Notes: a model not told the origin generated them from the letters alone. A stretch of DNA of 64,000 bases from Bizionia sp. (GCA_020631395.1 JAHDHI010000009.1:1-64000), one strand, 5' to 3'. Counted from the stretch's first letter, positions 28,606-36,029 are shown. A program made the numbers and translations.

Positions 28606-29676
28606 TTATGCGACGACACCTTGACAGCTACTTCCAGCTCCAGCTGTACAGCCATAACAGTGTTGCGAAATAATTATTTTTCTGTCTTGCAACAAGGATT
28701 CATTGTATTCACTTATGTGTTTTACCTTGCTGGCAACTTTCAAATCCAACATTTGGTTGAAGTCGCAATCATATAACCAACCATCCCAGCTAATGGAAAT
28801 GGTATTGGTACACATTACATTTTTAACGGCAGCTGGATTGAAGGCTTCAACCAGTGCATACATATAGTCTTCATAGTTTTCCGAGGCTATCAAGTAGTCC
28901 AGAAATCGTGCTATGGGCAAGTTGGTTATGGCAAATAGATTGTGGAACTCAATGTCGAAATCTTCTTTCAAGGCTTTTTTGAAATCCTTTTCCATGGACA
29001 TTTGATCTCCAGGCAAGAAAGCTCCCGAGGGATTGTATACCAAATCCAAACGCAAATCGCTTCCTGGCATGCCATAGCCCCTTTCATTGAGTTCTTGGAG
29101 TGCCTTTATGGATTTGTCGAAAACACCGTCACCTCTTTGTTTGTCTGTCTTTCCTCGTGTCCAGTGTGGCATGGAGGAGACCACGTGCACATTGTGTTTT
29201 TTAAAGAAATCTGGCAAGTCGTAATATTTTTTGTTGGCTCTGATGATGGTAAGGTTGGAGCGTACGATGAAATCTTTGATTCCTGCTTTCGATGCTTCTT
29301 CTACGAACCAACGGAACTCTGGATTCATTTCTGGGGCACCACCCGTTAGATCCAGCGTGTGGGCATCGGTTTTCTTAATGACTTCCAAACATTGTTCCAT
29401 GGTTTCACGAGTCATGATTTCCTTGCGATCCGGTCCAGCATCTACATGACAATGTTCACAAACCTGATTGCACATGTAGCCTAGGTTTATTTGAAGTATT
29501 TCCAATTTGTTGGGCACCAATGGAAACTGATTCGTCTCTGCAATCTTGTCTTTGAACGTAGGTAGTTCTCCATTGCCGAATATGCCATTGGAGAGGATGT
29601 CCAATTGCCTATTGCTGTTCGCTAGATCGCTATCACGCTTATGGAGTGATTGTGTTTTTGCTTTTGTCATTGTCAA
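28606..29676 (-). CDS. arsS: Arsenosugar biosynthesis radical SAM protein ArsS
   Basis: Radical SAM enzyme of 356 aa that joins a 5'-deoxyadenosyl group from SAM to a methylated arsenical, the key step to arsenosugars. The cluster motif is CNQVCEHC (Cys 69, 73, 76), preceded by LQINLGYM. DLTGGAPEMNPEFRWFV is the SAM-binding GGxP-like block. The C-terminal region has a Cys-rich end (HCYGCTAGAGSSC, Cys 340, 343, 351). This is the TIGR04167 family, some members of which carry selenocysteine; here all are Cys. ATG at 29670 is an alternative start. Confidence 0.96.
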   Translation of the reverse strand: MTMTKAKTQSLHKRDSDLANSNRQLDILSNGIFGNGELPTFKDKIAETNQFPLVPNKLEILQINLGYMCNQVCEHCHVDAGPDRKEIMTRETMEQCLEVIKKTDAHTLDLTGGAPEMNPEFRWFVEEASKAGIKDFIVRSNLTIIRANKKYYDLPDFFKKHNVHVVSSMPHWTRGKTDKQRGDGVFDKSIKALQELNERGYGMPGSDLRLDLVYNPSGAFLPGDQMSMEKDFKKALKEDFDIEFHNLFAITNLPIARFLDYLIASENYEDYMYALVEAFNPAAVKNVMCTNTISISWDGWLYDCDFNQMLDLKVASKVKHISEYNESLLQDRKIIISQHCYGCTAGAGSSCQGVVA

Positions 29677-29732
29677 TGTTTGCTATAATCCTTACGTAAG
29701 AAATGTAAAGTCGGTTCCGTTTGGACGAGAAC

Positions 29733-30068
29733 TTACATTTCGAGTTTATTCACCTTGTTCATCATTTGCACGCCATGAACCAGCGTAGCCCCGCTTTTTA
29801 TGGCAGCACCAACATGCAAGGCTTCCATCATTTCTTCTTTTGTGATGCCACGTTGCAATCCATCTTTAGTGTATGCATCTATGCAGTATGGGCACTGCTC
29901 TGTATGGGCTACCGCCAACGCGATGAGGGATTTTTCCCTTGCTGAAAGCGCTCCTTCCTCGAATACTTTTCCATAGTATTCAAAGAATTTGTCTCCTAGT
30001 TCTTGATTCCAATCGCTTATTTTTCCGAATTTTTTCAAATCGGCTGGGTCGTAATATGTCTTTTGCAT
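29733..30068 (-). CDS. Arsenosugar-associated AhpD/carboxymuconolactone-decarboxylase-like protein
   Basis: A 111-aa protein of the AhpD-like family. The redox motif EQCPYCIDAYTKDGL gives a CxxC pair followed by the usual helix, and MEALHVGAAIKSGATLVHG is the conserved C-terminal segment. It matches the peroxidase-like family recurring beside arsS. It is the first gene of the core arsenosugar operon and is read divergently from the antiporter. It may supply redox equivalents for arsenic reduction. The partner is not known. Confidence 0.9.
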   Translation of the reverse strand: MQKTYYDPADLKKFGKISDWNQELGDKFFEYYGKVFEEGALSAREKSLIALAVAHTEQCPYCIDAYTKDGLQRGITKEEMMEALHVGAAIKSGATLVHGVQMMNKVNKLEM

Positions 30069-30142
30069 GGTATTAGAAATTTTGCACTAAGATATAAATC
30101 TAAGTACTTAAGTCGGAAACATTCTCATTACTTAACAAGAAT

Positions 30143-30174
30143 TTGCTGGTTTCCATTAATAAATTTTAATTTTG
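30143..30174 (+). promoter_or_regulatory. Candidate Bacteroidetes-type promoter of the antiporter gene
   Basis: TAATTTTG (30167-30174) matches the -7 consensus TAnnTTTG. A TTG at 30143-30145 lies 21 bases upstream, within the 17-23 range reported for flavobacteria. The start codon is 20 bases further on. Confidence 0.5.
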
Positions 30175-30194
30175 GCGCATTAAACTATTGGACC

Positions 30195-31439
30195 ATGAAC
30201 GATTATTTTTTCATTATTACCGTATTGGTGGTACTTGCAGCTCTTTTTGGCTATATTAACGTACGTTTCTTAAAATTGCCAAACGCGATAGGCTTGATGC
30301 TTATTACCATACTTTTTACTTTTGCCGTTTTTGGCTTGAGTTATTTTGATGCCACATTGTTGGAGGCAGAGCGATACATCATAAAGCAAATAGACTTTAA
30401 AACCGTCTTATTGGATGTGATGTTGAGTTTTCTATTGTTTGCAGGGGCGTTGCATACCAATTTTCAACAATTGAAGGTGCAACGTTGGCCGGTTTTGGTG
30501 TTTTCTACGTTTGGGGTCTTAGTCTCTACGTTTTTGGTGGGCGGAGCCGTTTTCTTTTTGTTGAAGACAATGGGTATGGACATTTCCTTTATTTACTGTT
30601 TGTTGTTTGGGGCTTTGATATCGCCAACGGATCCCATAGCCGTTTTGGGGATTTTAAAAAAGGCTGGGGTGCCAAAAAAATTGGAAGCAAAGATTGTCGG
30701 GGAGTCCTTGTTTAATGATGGAGTAGGAGTCGTCGTATTTTTGACCATTTTCCAAATTGCACTTTTGGGAACTGGGGAGGTTGAGGTGTTTGATGTTTTC
30801 AAACTATTTGGACAAGAGGTCTTTGGAGGGATTCTACTAGGGGGAATCTTAGGCTGGGGCACCTACAAGTTGATGAAATCCATAGACGATTACGATATAG
30901 AGGTCATCATTACGTTGGCAGCGGTCATGGGCGGGACAATGATTGCGCATAGTTTGCATCTCTCTGCTCCGCTGGCGATGGTTACGGCTGGTCTGGTTGT
31001 TGGCAACGATACCGTTAGAGGCTCTGCAATGAGCGAGGTGACAGAGGGTTACGTGGACAAGTTTTGGGAGCTGATAGACATCTTGTTGAACACCATCCTA
31101 TTTGTACTCATCGGCATGGAGATGTTGGTGCTTACTTTTGAGGTAGAATATGTCTTTGCTGGATTAATGGCAATTCCAGTTGTACTGGCTTGTCGCTATT
31201 TGTCATTGTTGTTGCCTATAAAGGTATTTAAGAAGAGGTTGGACTTTGTTCCAAAAACCAACTTGATCATGACTTGGGGAGGATTGCGAGGAGGTATTTC
31301 CATTGCATTGGCCTTAGGGTTGACAGAGAGCATGGAGCGCGATTTGTTTTTGGTGATCACATACGTAGTCGTTGTCTTTTCCATATTGGTGCAAGGGCTT
31401 ACCGTTGGAAAATTGGTTAAGAAGGTTGAAGTGAAATAG
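30195..31439 (+). CDS. Na+/H+ antiporter (CPA1/NhaP-like)
   Basis: A membrane antiporter of 414 aa with about twelve helices. The family core is clear: LISPTDPIAVLGILKKAGVP and GESLFNDGVGVVVFL (ion-site Asp residues), then the C-terminal MTWGGLRGGISIALALGL. It expels Na+ in exchange for H+, as expected in a marine bacterium. I start at ATG 30195 (MNDYFFIITVLVV), because the upstream extension overlaps the divergent arsenosugar gene and the promoter box at 30167. It is monocistronic, with an accessory region following. Confidence 0.93.
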   Translation: MNDYFFIITVLVVLAALFGYINVRFLKLPNAIGLMLITILFTFAVFGLSYFDATLLEAERYIIKQIDFKTVLLDVMLSFLLFAGALHTNFQQLKVQRWPVLVFSTFGVLVSTFLVGGAVFFLLKTMGMDISFIYCLLFGALISPTDPIAVLGILKKAGVPKKLEAKIVGESLFNDGVGVVVFLTIFQIALLGTGEVEVFDVFKLFGQEVFGGILLGGILGWGTYKLMKSIDDYDIEVIITLAAVMGGTMIAHSLHLSAPLAMVTAGLVVGNDTVRGSAMSEVTEGYVDKFWELIDILLNTILFVLIGMEMLVLTFEVEYVFAGLMAIPVVLACRYLSLLLPIKVFKKRLDFVPKTNLIMTWGGLRGGISIALALGLTESMERDLFLVITYVVVVFSILVQGLTVGKLVKKVEVK

Positions 31440-31755
31440 GTTGGAAATGACTTGATTTTTTCCTCTTTGAAGAGAAATGAGTGCGAAACCATAGCTTCCG
31501 ATTTCTTTCGAGTGAGCAATCAAAAACTACTAATATCCAATCAAACCCATTTAGCCCTCCCAGAAGTACTTCGAAGCATTAAATTAATGTTTGTTACCTC
31601 TAAAATTAGGGTCGTGACCCCTCGGCGAAGTCCTTTTAAGCATTGTTTTAATGCTTGTTTGCCTTCCTTCAAGGCTTTTTTACTTAAAAGGACTCTTGTT
31701 GGGCATTGGATATATGCTTATAAATACTTCATTGATGCTTACAACGAGCTAAGTA

Positions 31756-31769
31756 AGCCTTATAAGGCT
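31756..31769. repeat. Perfect 14-bp palindrome
   Basis: The sequence agccttataaggct equals its own reverse complement. It is part of the palindrome-rich block between the antiporter and the accessory genes. Confidence 0.7.
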
Positions 31770-31791
31770 ACCAGACAGGGGGAACATCTAT

Positions 31792-31840
31792 CGTTTCAAT
31801 GCTTGGAAAGGTGGTTTCAATGCTTGCAAGCATTGAAACG
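31792..31840. repeat. Direct copy plus 26-bp perfect palindrome of a 13-mer
   Basis: The 13-mer gtttcaatgcttg occurs at 31793-31805 and again at 31814-31826. Its exact reverse complement at 31827-31839 directly abuts the second copy, giving a 26-base perfect palindrome. The first copy can pair with the inverted one over 14 bases (31792-31805 with 31827-31840), so two alternative hairpins compete. Confidence 0.85.
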
Positions 31841-32097
31841 AGGCCTCCAACTGCTTCCACGAGGGGAGCATGTTGTTAGTTAAACCCTCTTTATGCATTA
31901 ATTTGAAGTTGCATAGATGTCATTTATTCTTCTTTATTTGTTTTTAACTTGGAAATCAAGGGAATCGATCACACATAGGATGCGGAGCAAGTTATATTAA
32001 AAGAAAAAAAGGTGGTTTAAGCAAAAAAACAAAATATTAATTATCTTTAGAGAACTGGACTAGGGCTTTTCATAGGACACGTTGTTGCCACACGTTT

Positions 32098-32817
32098 TTA
32101 TTTTTTTAATTCAGTCAATTTGTAATTGTCATTTGGATTTTCAAATCTTTTCAATTCAATGCTATTTCCATCTTGATTTATTACAACAAAAGGTGAAAAT
32201 TCTTCAATAAATAAGATTTGAAATCCATTCTGCTTAATTAATTCCCAACGAGAATTATATTTGTAAGTAGAACTCTCAAATATGGAATCATTCTTAAAAT
32301 AAATAGTATCAGTTCCTTTTCCATTCCCAAATAAAAATCTCTTTCCTGCAATATTTATTTTCTGACCGTATTTAAGTGAGTCATTTATTCTATGAAATGT
32401 TCGGAAACCAGATTCGTAGTGTTTTGCTTTAACTTTAAGTGAATCATTTTCAATTCCAATTATTTCATAAGTATTTAATTCCGATTTAATTAGGTTTAGA
32501 GTGTTTAGGTAATAACCCTTTCTTTTTTTTGTCAGTTCATATTTTGGACCTTGTTCTAAATAAGAATAATTGTCAAGTGTCATTATCCGTTCATTCGTCA
32601 TATATAATTCCATATCAGGATATATATTATAAGCACCAATCCAAGTTCCTTTCAGTTTATTATTCGTGATAAATGCAAACAGAAGGATAACTGCTATAAT
32701 ACTCAAAACGATTGTTGATATGTATTTGATTCTTCTCAAATGTGTGACAATGTTTATGTATAAGAATAGTGCGGTTTTGTGTGCGAGGATTTTCCGCAGG
32801 AAAATCAGACGTAACAA
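32098..32817 (-). CDS. Hypothetical single-pass membrane protein
   Basis: A 239-residue frame of unknown family. One transmembrane helix (STIVLSIIAVILLFAFI) is followed by a soluble, beta-rich part with KLKGTWIGAYNIY and ITNERIM-like strands, reminiscent of lipocalin-like secreted domains but not assignable. The first 25 codons overlap a repeat-like intergenic sequence (32760-32820), so the true start may be the TTG at 32737-32739 (reading MRRIKYIST), giving about 213 aa. AT-rich like the other accessory genes here, unlike the antiporter and envelope genes. Confidence 0.6.
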   Translation of the reverse strand: MLRLIFLRKILAHKTALFLYINIVTHLRRIKYISTIVLSIIAVILLFAFITNNKLKGTWIGAYNIYPDMELYMTNERIMTLDNYSYLEQGPKYELTKKRKGYYLNTLNLIKSELNTYEIIGIENDSLKVKAKHYESGFRTFHRINDSLKYGQKINIAGKRFLFGNGKGTDTIYFKNDSIFESSTYKYNSRWELIKQNGFQILFIEEFSPFVVINQDGNSIELKRFENPNDNYKLTELKK

Positions 32818-32876
32818 AAGTGCACGGACTCTTGATTAAGCACTAAACTAAGCATTGTTTTTATACGGCTTAAGTT

Positions 32877-33812
32877 TTATAGATTATTAATTGCTTCTTC
32901 AATTGATTTTTTTTCTCGTTCATAAATACCCTTTTCCAACTTATTTTTTTCTAATTCAGTTTCATATTTAAAATACAATTGCATTGTATATTCATAATCC
33001 ATTTCAATGATATTTAAATTAATTTTTTTATTTCCTATTATCCATTCAGTTCTTGGAAGATTGTCATATTCATTATTATTTGTTGGCTTTCCATATTTTT
33101 TAATTAAAATATTTTTGAGCGAATTGTAATCATCTAAACCAGATTTAGAAAAATAATTATAATCCCTTGTTTCTCCGTATAATCTTAAATGCCTCAAACC
33201 TCGTTCATCATCATAAAAATCTGATCTCATTCGGAATTTGAAATACCCGAGTTTGCCCTTTGTTTTTTCTAAGAATATTTTTTCCTCTTTTTTATACTCT
33301 TTTTCTGTAATTCCAAAATTTATATTACCAACAGCAATTTTCTCTTGAGATTGAATTAAAGTATCTATTTTAGATTCGTTTTTTGTGAATTCTTTTACAA
33401 TTTCAGAACCATCTTCAAATGTTTGTATTATTTTCATTTCATTGTCTTTTTCAGAATATTTTATTTTTTCATCAAATTTGGAGTTTCTCCATCTTCCATC
33501 ACTATTTCCCCAAGTCACTTTATTTCCGCTAATCTTAACTTTGTAAACAAACTTTTTTCCATCATTCTTTTTAGTATATGAAGCGTAATAAATTCCGTCA
33601 TTGTCTTTTACTTTTATTATTTCTGGTGGCTGATTCATAATCGCAGAAACTGTGTATTTGGCAATTTCTGATTCGGTAAAAACTTTATCGGGTAATTCAA
33701 CCTTTTCTAATTCAGTTTTCGAGTTGGTTTTTTCTCCACTCTTTTTATTTCCACAACTACTAAATGTTATGGTCAGAATTAAAATGCTTATCAATGGTTT
33801 TATTTTATTCAT
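32877..33812 (-). CDS. Hypothetical lipoprotein
   Basis: A 311-aa predicted lipoprotein: lipobox TFSSC with Cys at about residue 20, then a Lys/Glu-rich soluble region. Segments such as YYASYTKKNDGKKFVYKVKI and KITWGNSDGRWRN-like strands suggest beta structure. DDYNSLKNILIKKYGKPTNN resembles the short helix-turn found in many Bacteroidetes orphan lipoproteins. No family is recognised. It lies alone between repeat-like spacers of the accessory island, with strongly AT-rich codons. Confidence 0.65.
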   Translation of the reverse strand: MNKIKPLISILILTITFSSCGNKKSGEKTNSKTELEKVELPDKVFTESEIAKYTVSAIMNQPPEIIKVKDNDGIYYASYTKKNDGKKFVYKVKISGNKVTWGNSDGRWRNSKFDEKIKYSEKDNEMKIIQTFEDGSEIVKEFTKNESKIDTLIQSQEKIAVGNINFGITEKEYKKEEKIFLEKTKGKLGYFKFRMRSDFYDDERGLRHLRLYGETRDYNYFSKSGLDDYNSLKNILIKKYGKPTNNNEYDNLPRTEWIIGNKKINLNIIEMDYEYTMQLYFKYETELEKNKLEKGIYEREKKSIEEAINNL

Positions 33813-33844
33813 AATGGTTTGGTCAAATTACTTGCAACGTTAAA

Positions 33845-34018
33845 TATATGGCAATTTGGGCAGAAAATAAGCAATTACTTTCGGTTTAGCTATAAGCCAA
33901 ATCTTTCTATTTTGGTTTAATTTTTCTCTTTAAATACCAAATCAAAAGATTTGGCGACTTTGTAAATAAACAACAACCTTTCGACTAAACACTAATTGCC
34001 CAATTTGCTATATATAGT
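33845..34018. repeat. Structured inter-cassette element with nested inverted repeats
   Basis: The spacer between the lipoprotein gene and the ATP-grasp gene has an outer pair, gcaatttgggca (33852-33863) against tgcccaatttgc (33997-34008), matching at 11 of 12 positions as inverted repeats. An inner perfect ten-base pair is gccaaatctt (33897-33906) against aagatttggc (33947-33956). The outer right arm overlaps the stop codon of the ATP-grasp gene. The layout recalls folded recombination sites that bound single-gene cassettes. Confidence 0.5.
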
Positions 34019-34910
34019 GTTGTAGTACGTTCTCTTTTAGGTTACTATAAAATTCAGTTCTATCTGCATTATCAGGTAATCCAGCAACTTGTCCATCTCC
34101 AAGTTCCATAATAATCCAATCTCCATTTTTCTTTTTAGCAATATCTATTGTAAAGAATTTACTATCAATATATTGTGCTATTTCTATAAAATCATCAAGC
34201 TCTGGTTTCGTTTCTCCATACTCTCCTTCATCCCAGTAATCAAATACTTTTATTATCTTCTTATTGGCAAAAAACACTCTAAATTCTTTAGTTAAAGGCA
34301 TTCCACTTTTTGAGTGTTCAGTCAAAAATTCGAGTTCCACGAACTCACGAAACACTAATCCTTCGTTTAAAGAATCTCCTCTTAATTCAATGAATTTTTC
34401 AACGATAGATTTCACTTTTCCAGAATCTGAAGCATTAGGGATGAAGCAAGCGTCTTCCCAATTATGTTTTTCAGATTTCACAAAGTCTTTTACAATTATT
34501 GGACTTTCTCCAAATTTCTTTGTCAATTTAAGCACAGCATCATTATCGAATTCAGTTGCCCAGTTTGATTTTGGAGTTTTGGATTTTATTTTACTGTAAG
34601 AATCGGGTAAATAATGACAATGCTGATATTCAGTTGGACTATTGATTAGTTCAATGTTTTTCTTTAAAAGTCCGTCAAATAGGTTTTTGTATTGAGATGG
34701 AGTCAGCATCCATCCTCTATAAATACCGAATTCTTTGTTTTCGGTTTCTTTTACTAATCTTATGGCTGTAGAAATATTTCCATCCGTTAATTCCTCAAAA
34801 CTTATTAATGAATAGTCAAAACCTGCTTTAAGAGCAGCTTTCTTTTCCTCCTCATAATCGGGTTCAATTATTTTATTATCAAATACACTATCGCAATATA
34901 ATATTCTCAT
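34008..34910 (-). CDS. ATP-grasp domain protein (DUF4343-like)
   Basis: A 300-aa protein starting MRILYCDSVFDNKIIEPDYE. The second half has ATP-grasp features: VLKLTKKFGESPIIVKDFVK (ATP-binding lysines), GLVFREFVELEF, EFRVFFANKKIIKVFDYW and a C-terminal DWIIMELGDGQVAGLPDNAD with the metal-binding E and N-like positions. It should join a carboxylate to an amine, but the substrate is not known. Its ATG overlaps the stop of the SUKH gene by one base, so the two are translationally coupled. Confidence 0.7.
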   Translation of the reverse strand: MRILYCDSVFDNKIIEPDYEEEKKAALKAGFDYSLISFEELTDGNISTAIRLVKETENKEFGIYRGWMLTPSQYKNLFDGLLKKNIELINSPTEYQHCHYLPDSYSKIKSKTPKSNWATEFDNDAVLKLTKKFGESPIIVKDFVKSEKHNWEDACFIPNASDSGKVKSIVEKFIELRGDSLNEGLVFREFVELEFLTEHSKSGMPLTKEFRVFFANKKIIKVFDYWDEGEYGETKPELDDFIEIAQYIDSKFFTIDIAKKKNGDWIIMELGDGQVAGLPDNADRTEFYSNLKENVLQHYI

Positions 34911-35461
34911 TACTCATCTTTTTGCTCCTCGTGTTCAATTGCTAATTCCTTTAACATACTTTCAAAATTTGAGTATCTAAATTCAAATTCATCGAAAACT
35001 TCGTGATCCCAAAGAACAATAGGATAATCATTATTATCATATTCGGCTTTAGTATCAAAACATAATAATCCCCAATCACTCCAACTTGCAAAAGGAATTC
35101 GTCCAGTTTCAATTAGATCTTCACTCGGATATCCATCGAAAATCATTTCCATTAATTTAGCTCTCCAAGTATTGATTGGATGTGAACAAAAGGAACATTC
35201 AGCAATGTATAATTCATAAAAATGCTTGGTTTTTAGAAATTTCTTATAACTATCAGGTAATTTATGTCCAATTTCTTCTTCCAATTCCGATAATTCCGAA
35301 TCCGTTACAGTACTTGGAATTGGAAGCCAGTTTTTCCACTCTTTATTGTTGTCAACATTTTTATCTAACATTTCGAGTTCCACTTCGCCAGGTGTTGAGT
35401 TTATTTCTAAAGAAACAATCTCATTCAGATATTTATTTACAATTTCTTCCATTTTTTTCAT
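34910..35461 (-). CDS. SMI1/KNR4 (SUKH) family protein
   Basis: A SUKH-fold protein of about 183 aa. The conserved core is TDSELSELEEEIGHKLPDSY followed by KKFLKTKHF, then IPFASWSDWGLLCFDTKAEY and YPIVLWDHE, the usual order of SUKH domains. Many SUKH proteins give immunity to contact-dependent or polymorphic toxins. I start at ATG 35461 (MKKMEEIVNKYLNE); ATG 35452 is equally possible. The same frame continues upstream into an IS3 transposase relic without a stop, so a fusion is possible. No matching toxin gene is nearby. Confidence 0.65.
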   Translation of the reverse strand: MKKMEEIVNKYLNEIVSLEINSTPGEVELEMLDKNVDNNKEWKNWLPIPSTVTDSELSELEEEIGHKLPDSYKKFLKTKHFYELYIAECSFCSHPINTWRAKLMEMIFDGYPSEDLIETGRIPFASWSDWGLLCFDTKAEYDNNDYPIVLWDHEVFDEFEFRYSNFESMLKELAIEHEEQKDE

Positions 35462-35584
35462 AACAGATGCTACGGTCTCCAACAGTAATGCTTTGGCTTT
35501 GGGAGGGTATGTAAGTGCATCGGGTAGTTGTTCTGCTGCCATTGGTGCAGGAGCCTCTGTAACTGATGATTTATGCATGCCCAT

Positions 35585-35824
35585 TCGGTTTTTAGGTTTT
35601 TTTTTAAACTTTTCCGCTACAGCATCATCCCAGAAATCGCTCTTTCTTGACATGCAGCTTTGCTTCACCTGTTTCCAATGACTTTTCAATGTGTTTCTGC
35701 AAATTGTTCTGACATGTTGTGATCCCTTGTCTGAGTGAAAGCTCAACTTTTTGTTGATGGTACTATTTTCAACAAGCGCATGCCAAGCTTCGACGATTGT
35801 GTTTTCAATGGTCATGTAAACCAA
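35585..35824 (-). pseudogene. Relic of an IS3-family transposase (OrfB C-terminal part)
   Basis: The 80 codons contain LSFHSDKGSQHV and QSCMSRKSDFWDDAVAEKF, which correspond to the HSDRGSQYAS and QSMSRKGNCWDNAVAESFF blocks of IS3/IS150-group transposases, including the last D and E of the DDE triad. Everything before and after is missing and several positions are changed, so it is inactive. It ends the accessory island at the tRNA-Phe terminator. The frame runs on in phase into the SUKH gene. Confidence 0.75.
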
Positions 35825-35853
35825 AAAACCCGATCAATTTGATCGGGTTTTTT
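35823..35853. terminator. Intrinsic terminator of tRNA-Phe
   Basis: A perfect 13-bp stem (35823-35835 with 35841-35853), a five-base loop, six A and six T at the ends. It lies two bases past the CCA end of the tRNA gene on the minus strand. Confidence 0.9.
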
Positions 35854-35854
35854 C

Positions 35855-35930
35855 TGGTGGTGCCTCCAGGAATCGAACCAGGGACACAAGGATTTTCAGT
35901 CCTTTGCTCTACCAACTGAGCTAAGGCACC
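35855..35930 (-). tRNA. tRNA-Phe (anticodon GAA), CCA encoded
   Basis: Read on the minus strand, the acceptor arms GGTGCCT and AGGCACC pair perfectly, followed by A and an encoded CCA (35855-35857). The D-loop, the anticodon loop CTGAAAA (anticodon GAA) and the T-loop GGTTCGATTCC are all normal. The body is 73 bases (35858-35930), 76 with CCA. The accessory island abuts its 3' end, the usual integration side. Confidence 0.98.
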
Positions 35931-35947
35931 AGTGCTAATTGCGGATG

Positions 35948-35977
35948 CAAATATATGACCTATTTTAATATCTGCAA
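35948..35977 (-). promoter_or_regulatory. Promoter of tRNA-Phe
   Basis: On the minus strand TATATTTG (35955-35948) matches TAnnTTTG exactly and TTG (35977-35975) lies 19 bases upstream, an optimal Bacteroidetes spacing. The tRNA 5' end follows 17 bases after the -7 box. Confidence 0.75.
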
Positions 35978-36029
35978 AAGAAAAATTATAAAAAATCGTT
36001 TTGTAAATTTACATTTTTCAAATTAAACT

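Larger units (their letters stand above)
31440..32097. other. Palindrome-rich non-coding block
   Basis: About 660 bases between the antiporter and the first accessory gene. It is dense in short inverted repeats built on ATGCTT/AAGCAT: ten-base arms at 31631-31640 and 31683-31692 enclose two smaller hairpins (31638-31656 and 31661-31675). A perfect 14-base palindrome lies at 31756-31769 and a 26-base one at 31814-31839. An open frame of 143 codons at 31452-31883 crosses all of these and shows no protein-like features, so I treat the block as structured non-coding or relic mobile DNA. Confidence 0.55.

Noticed and set aside
30003-30194. Upstream extension of the antiporter frame
   Set aside because: It overlaps the divergent arsenosugar gene and the promoter box, and gives a polar stretch not found in the family.
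31792-31840. CRISPR-like repeats
   Set aside because: Only three copies of one 13-mer, two direct and one inverted, with no regular spacers and no cas genes. It is a palindrome cluster, not an array.
31452-31883. Open frame of 143 codons after the antiporter
   Set aside because: It crosses several perfect palindromes and its translation has no protein-like pattern or known motif. The block is better explained as repeat DNA.
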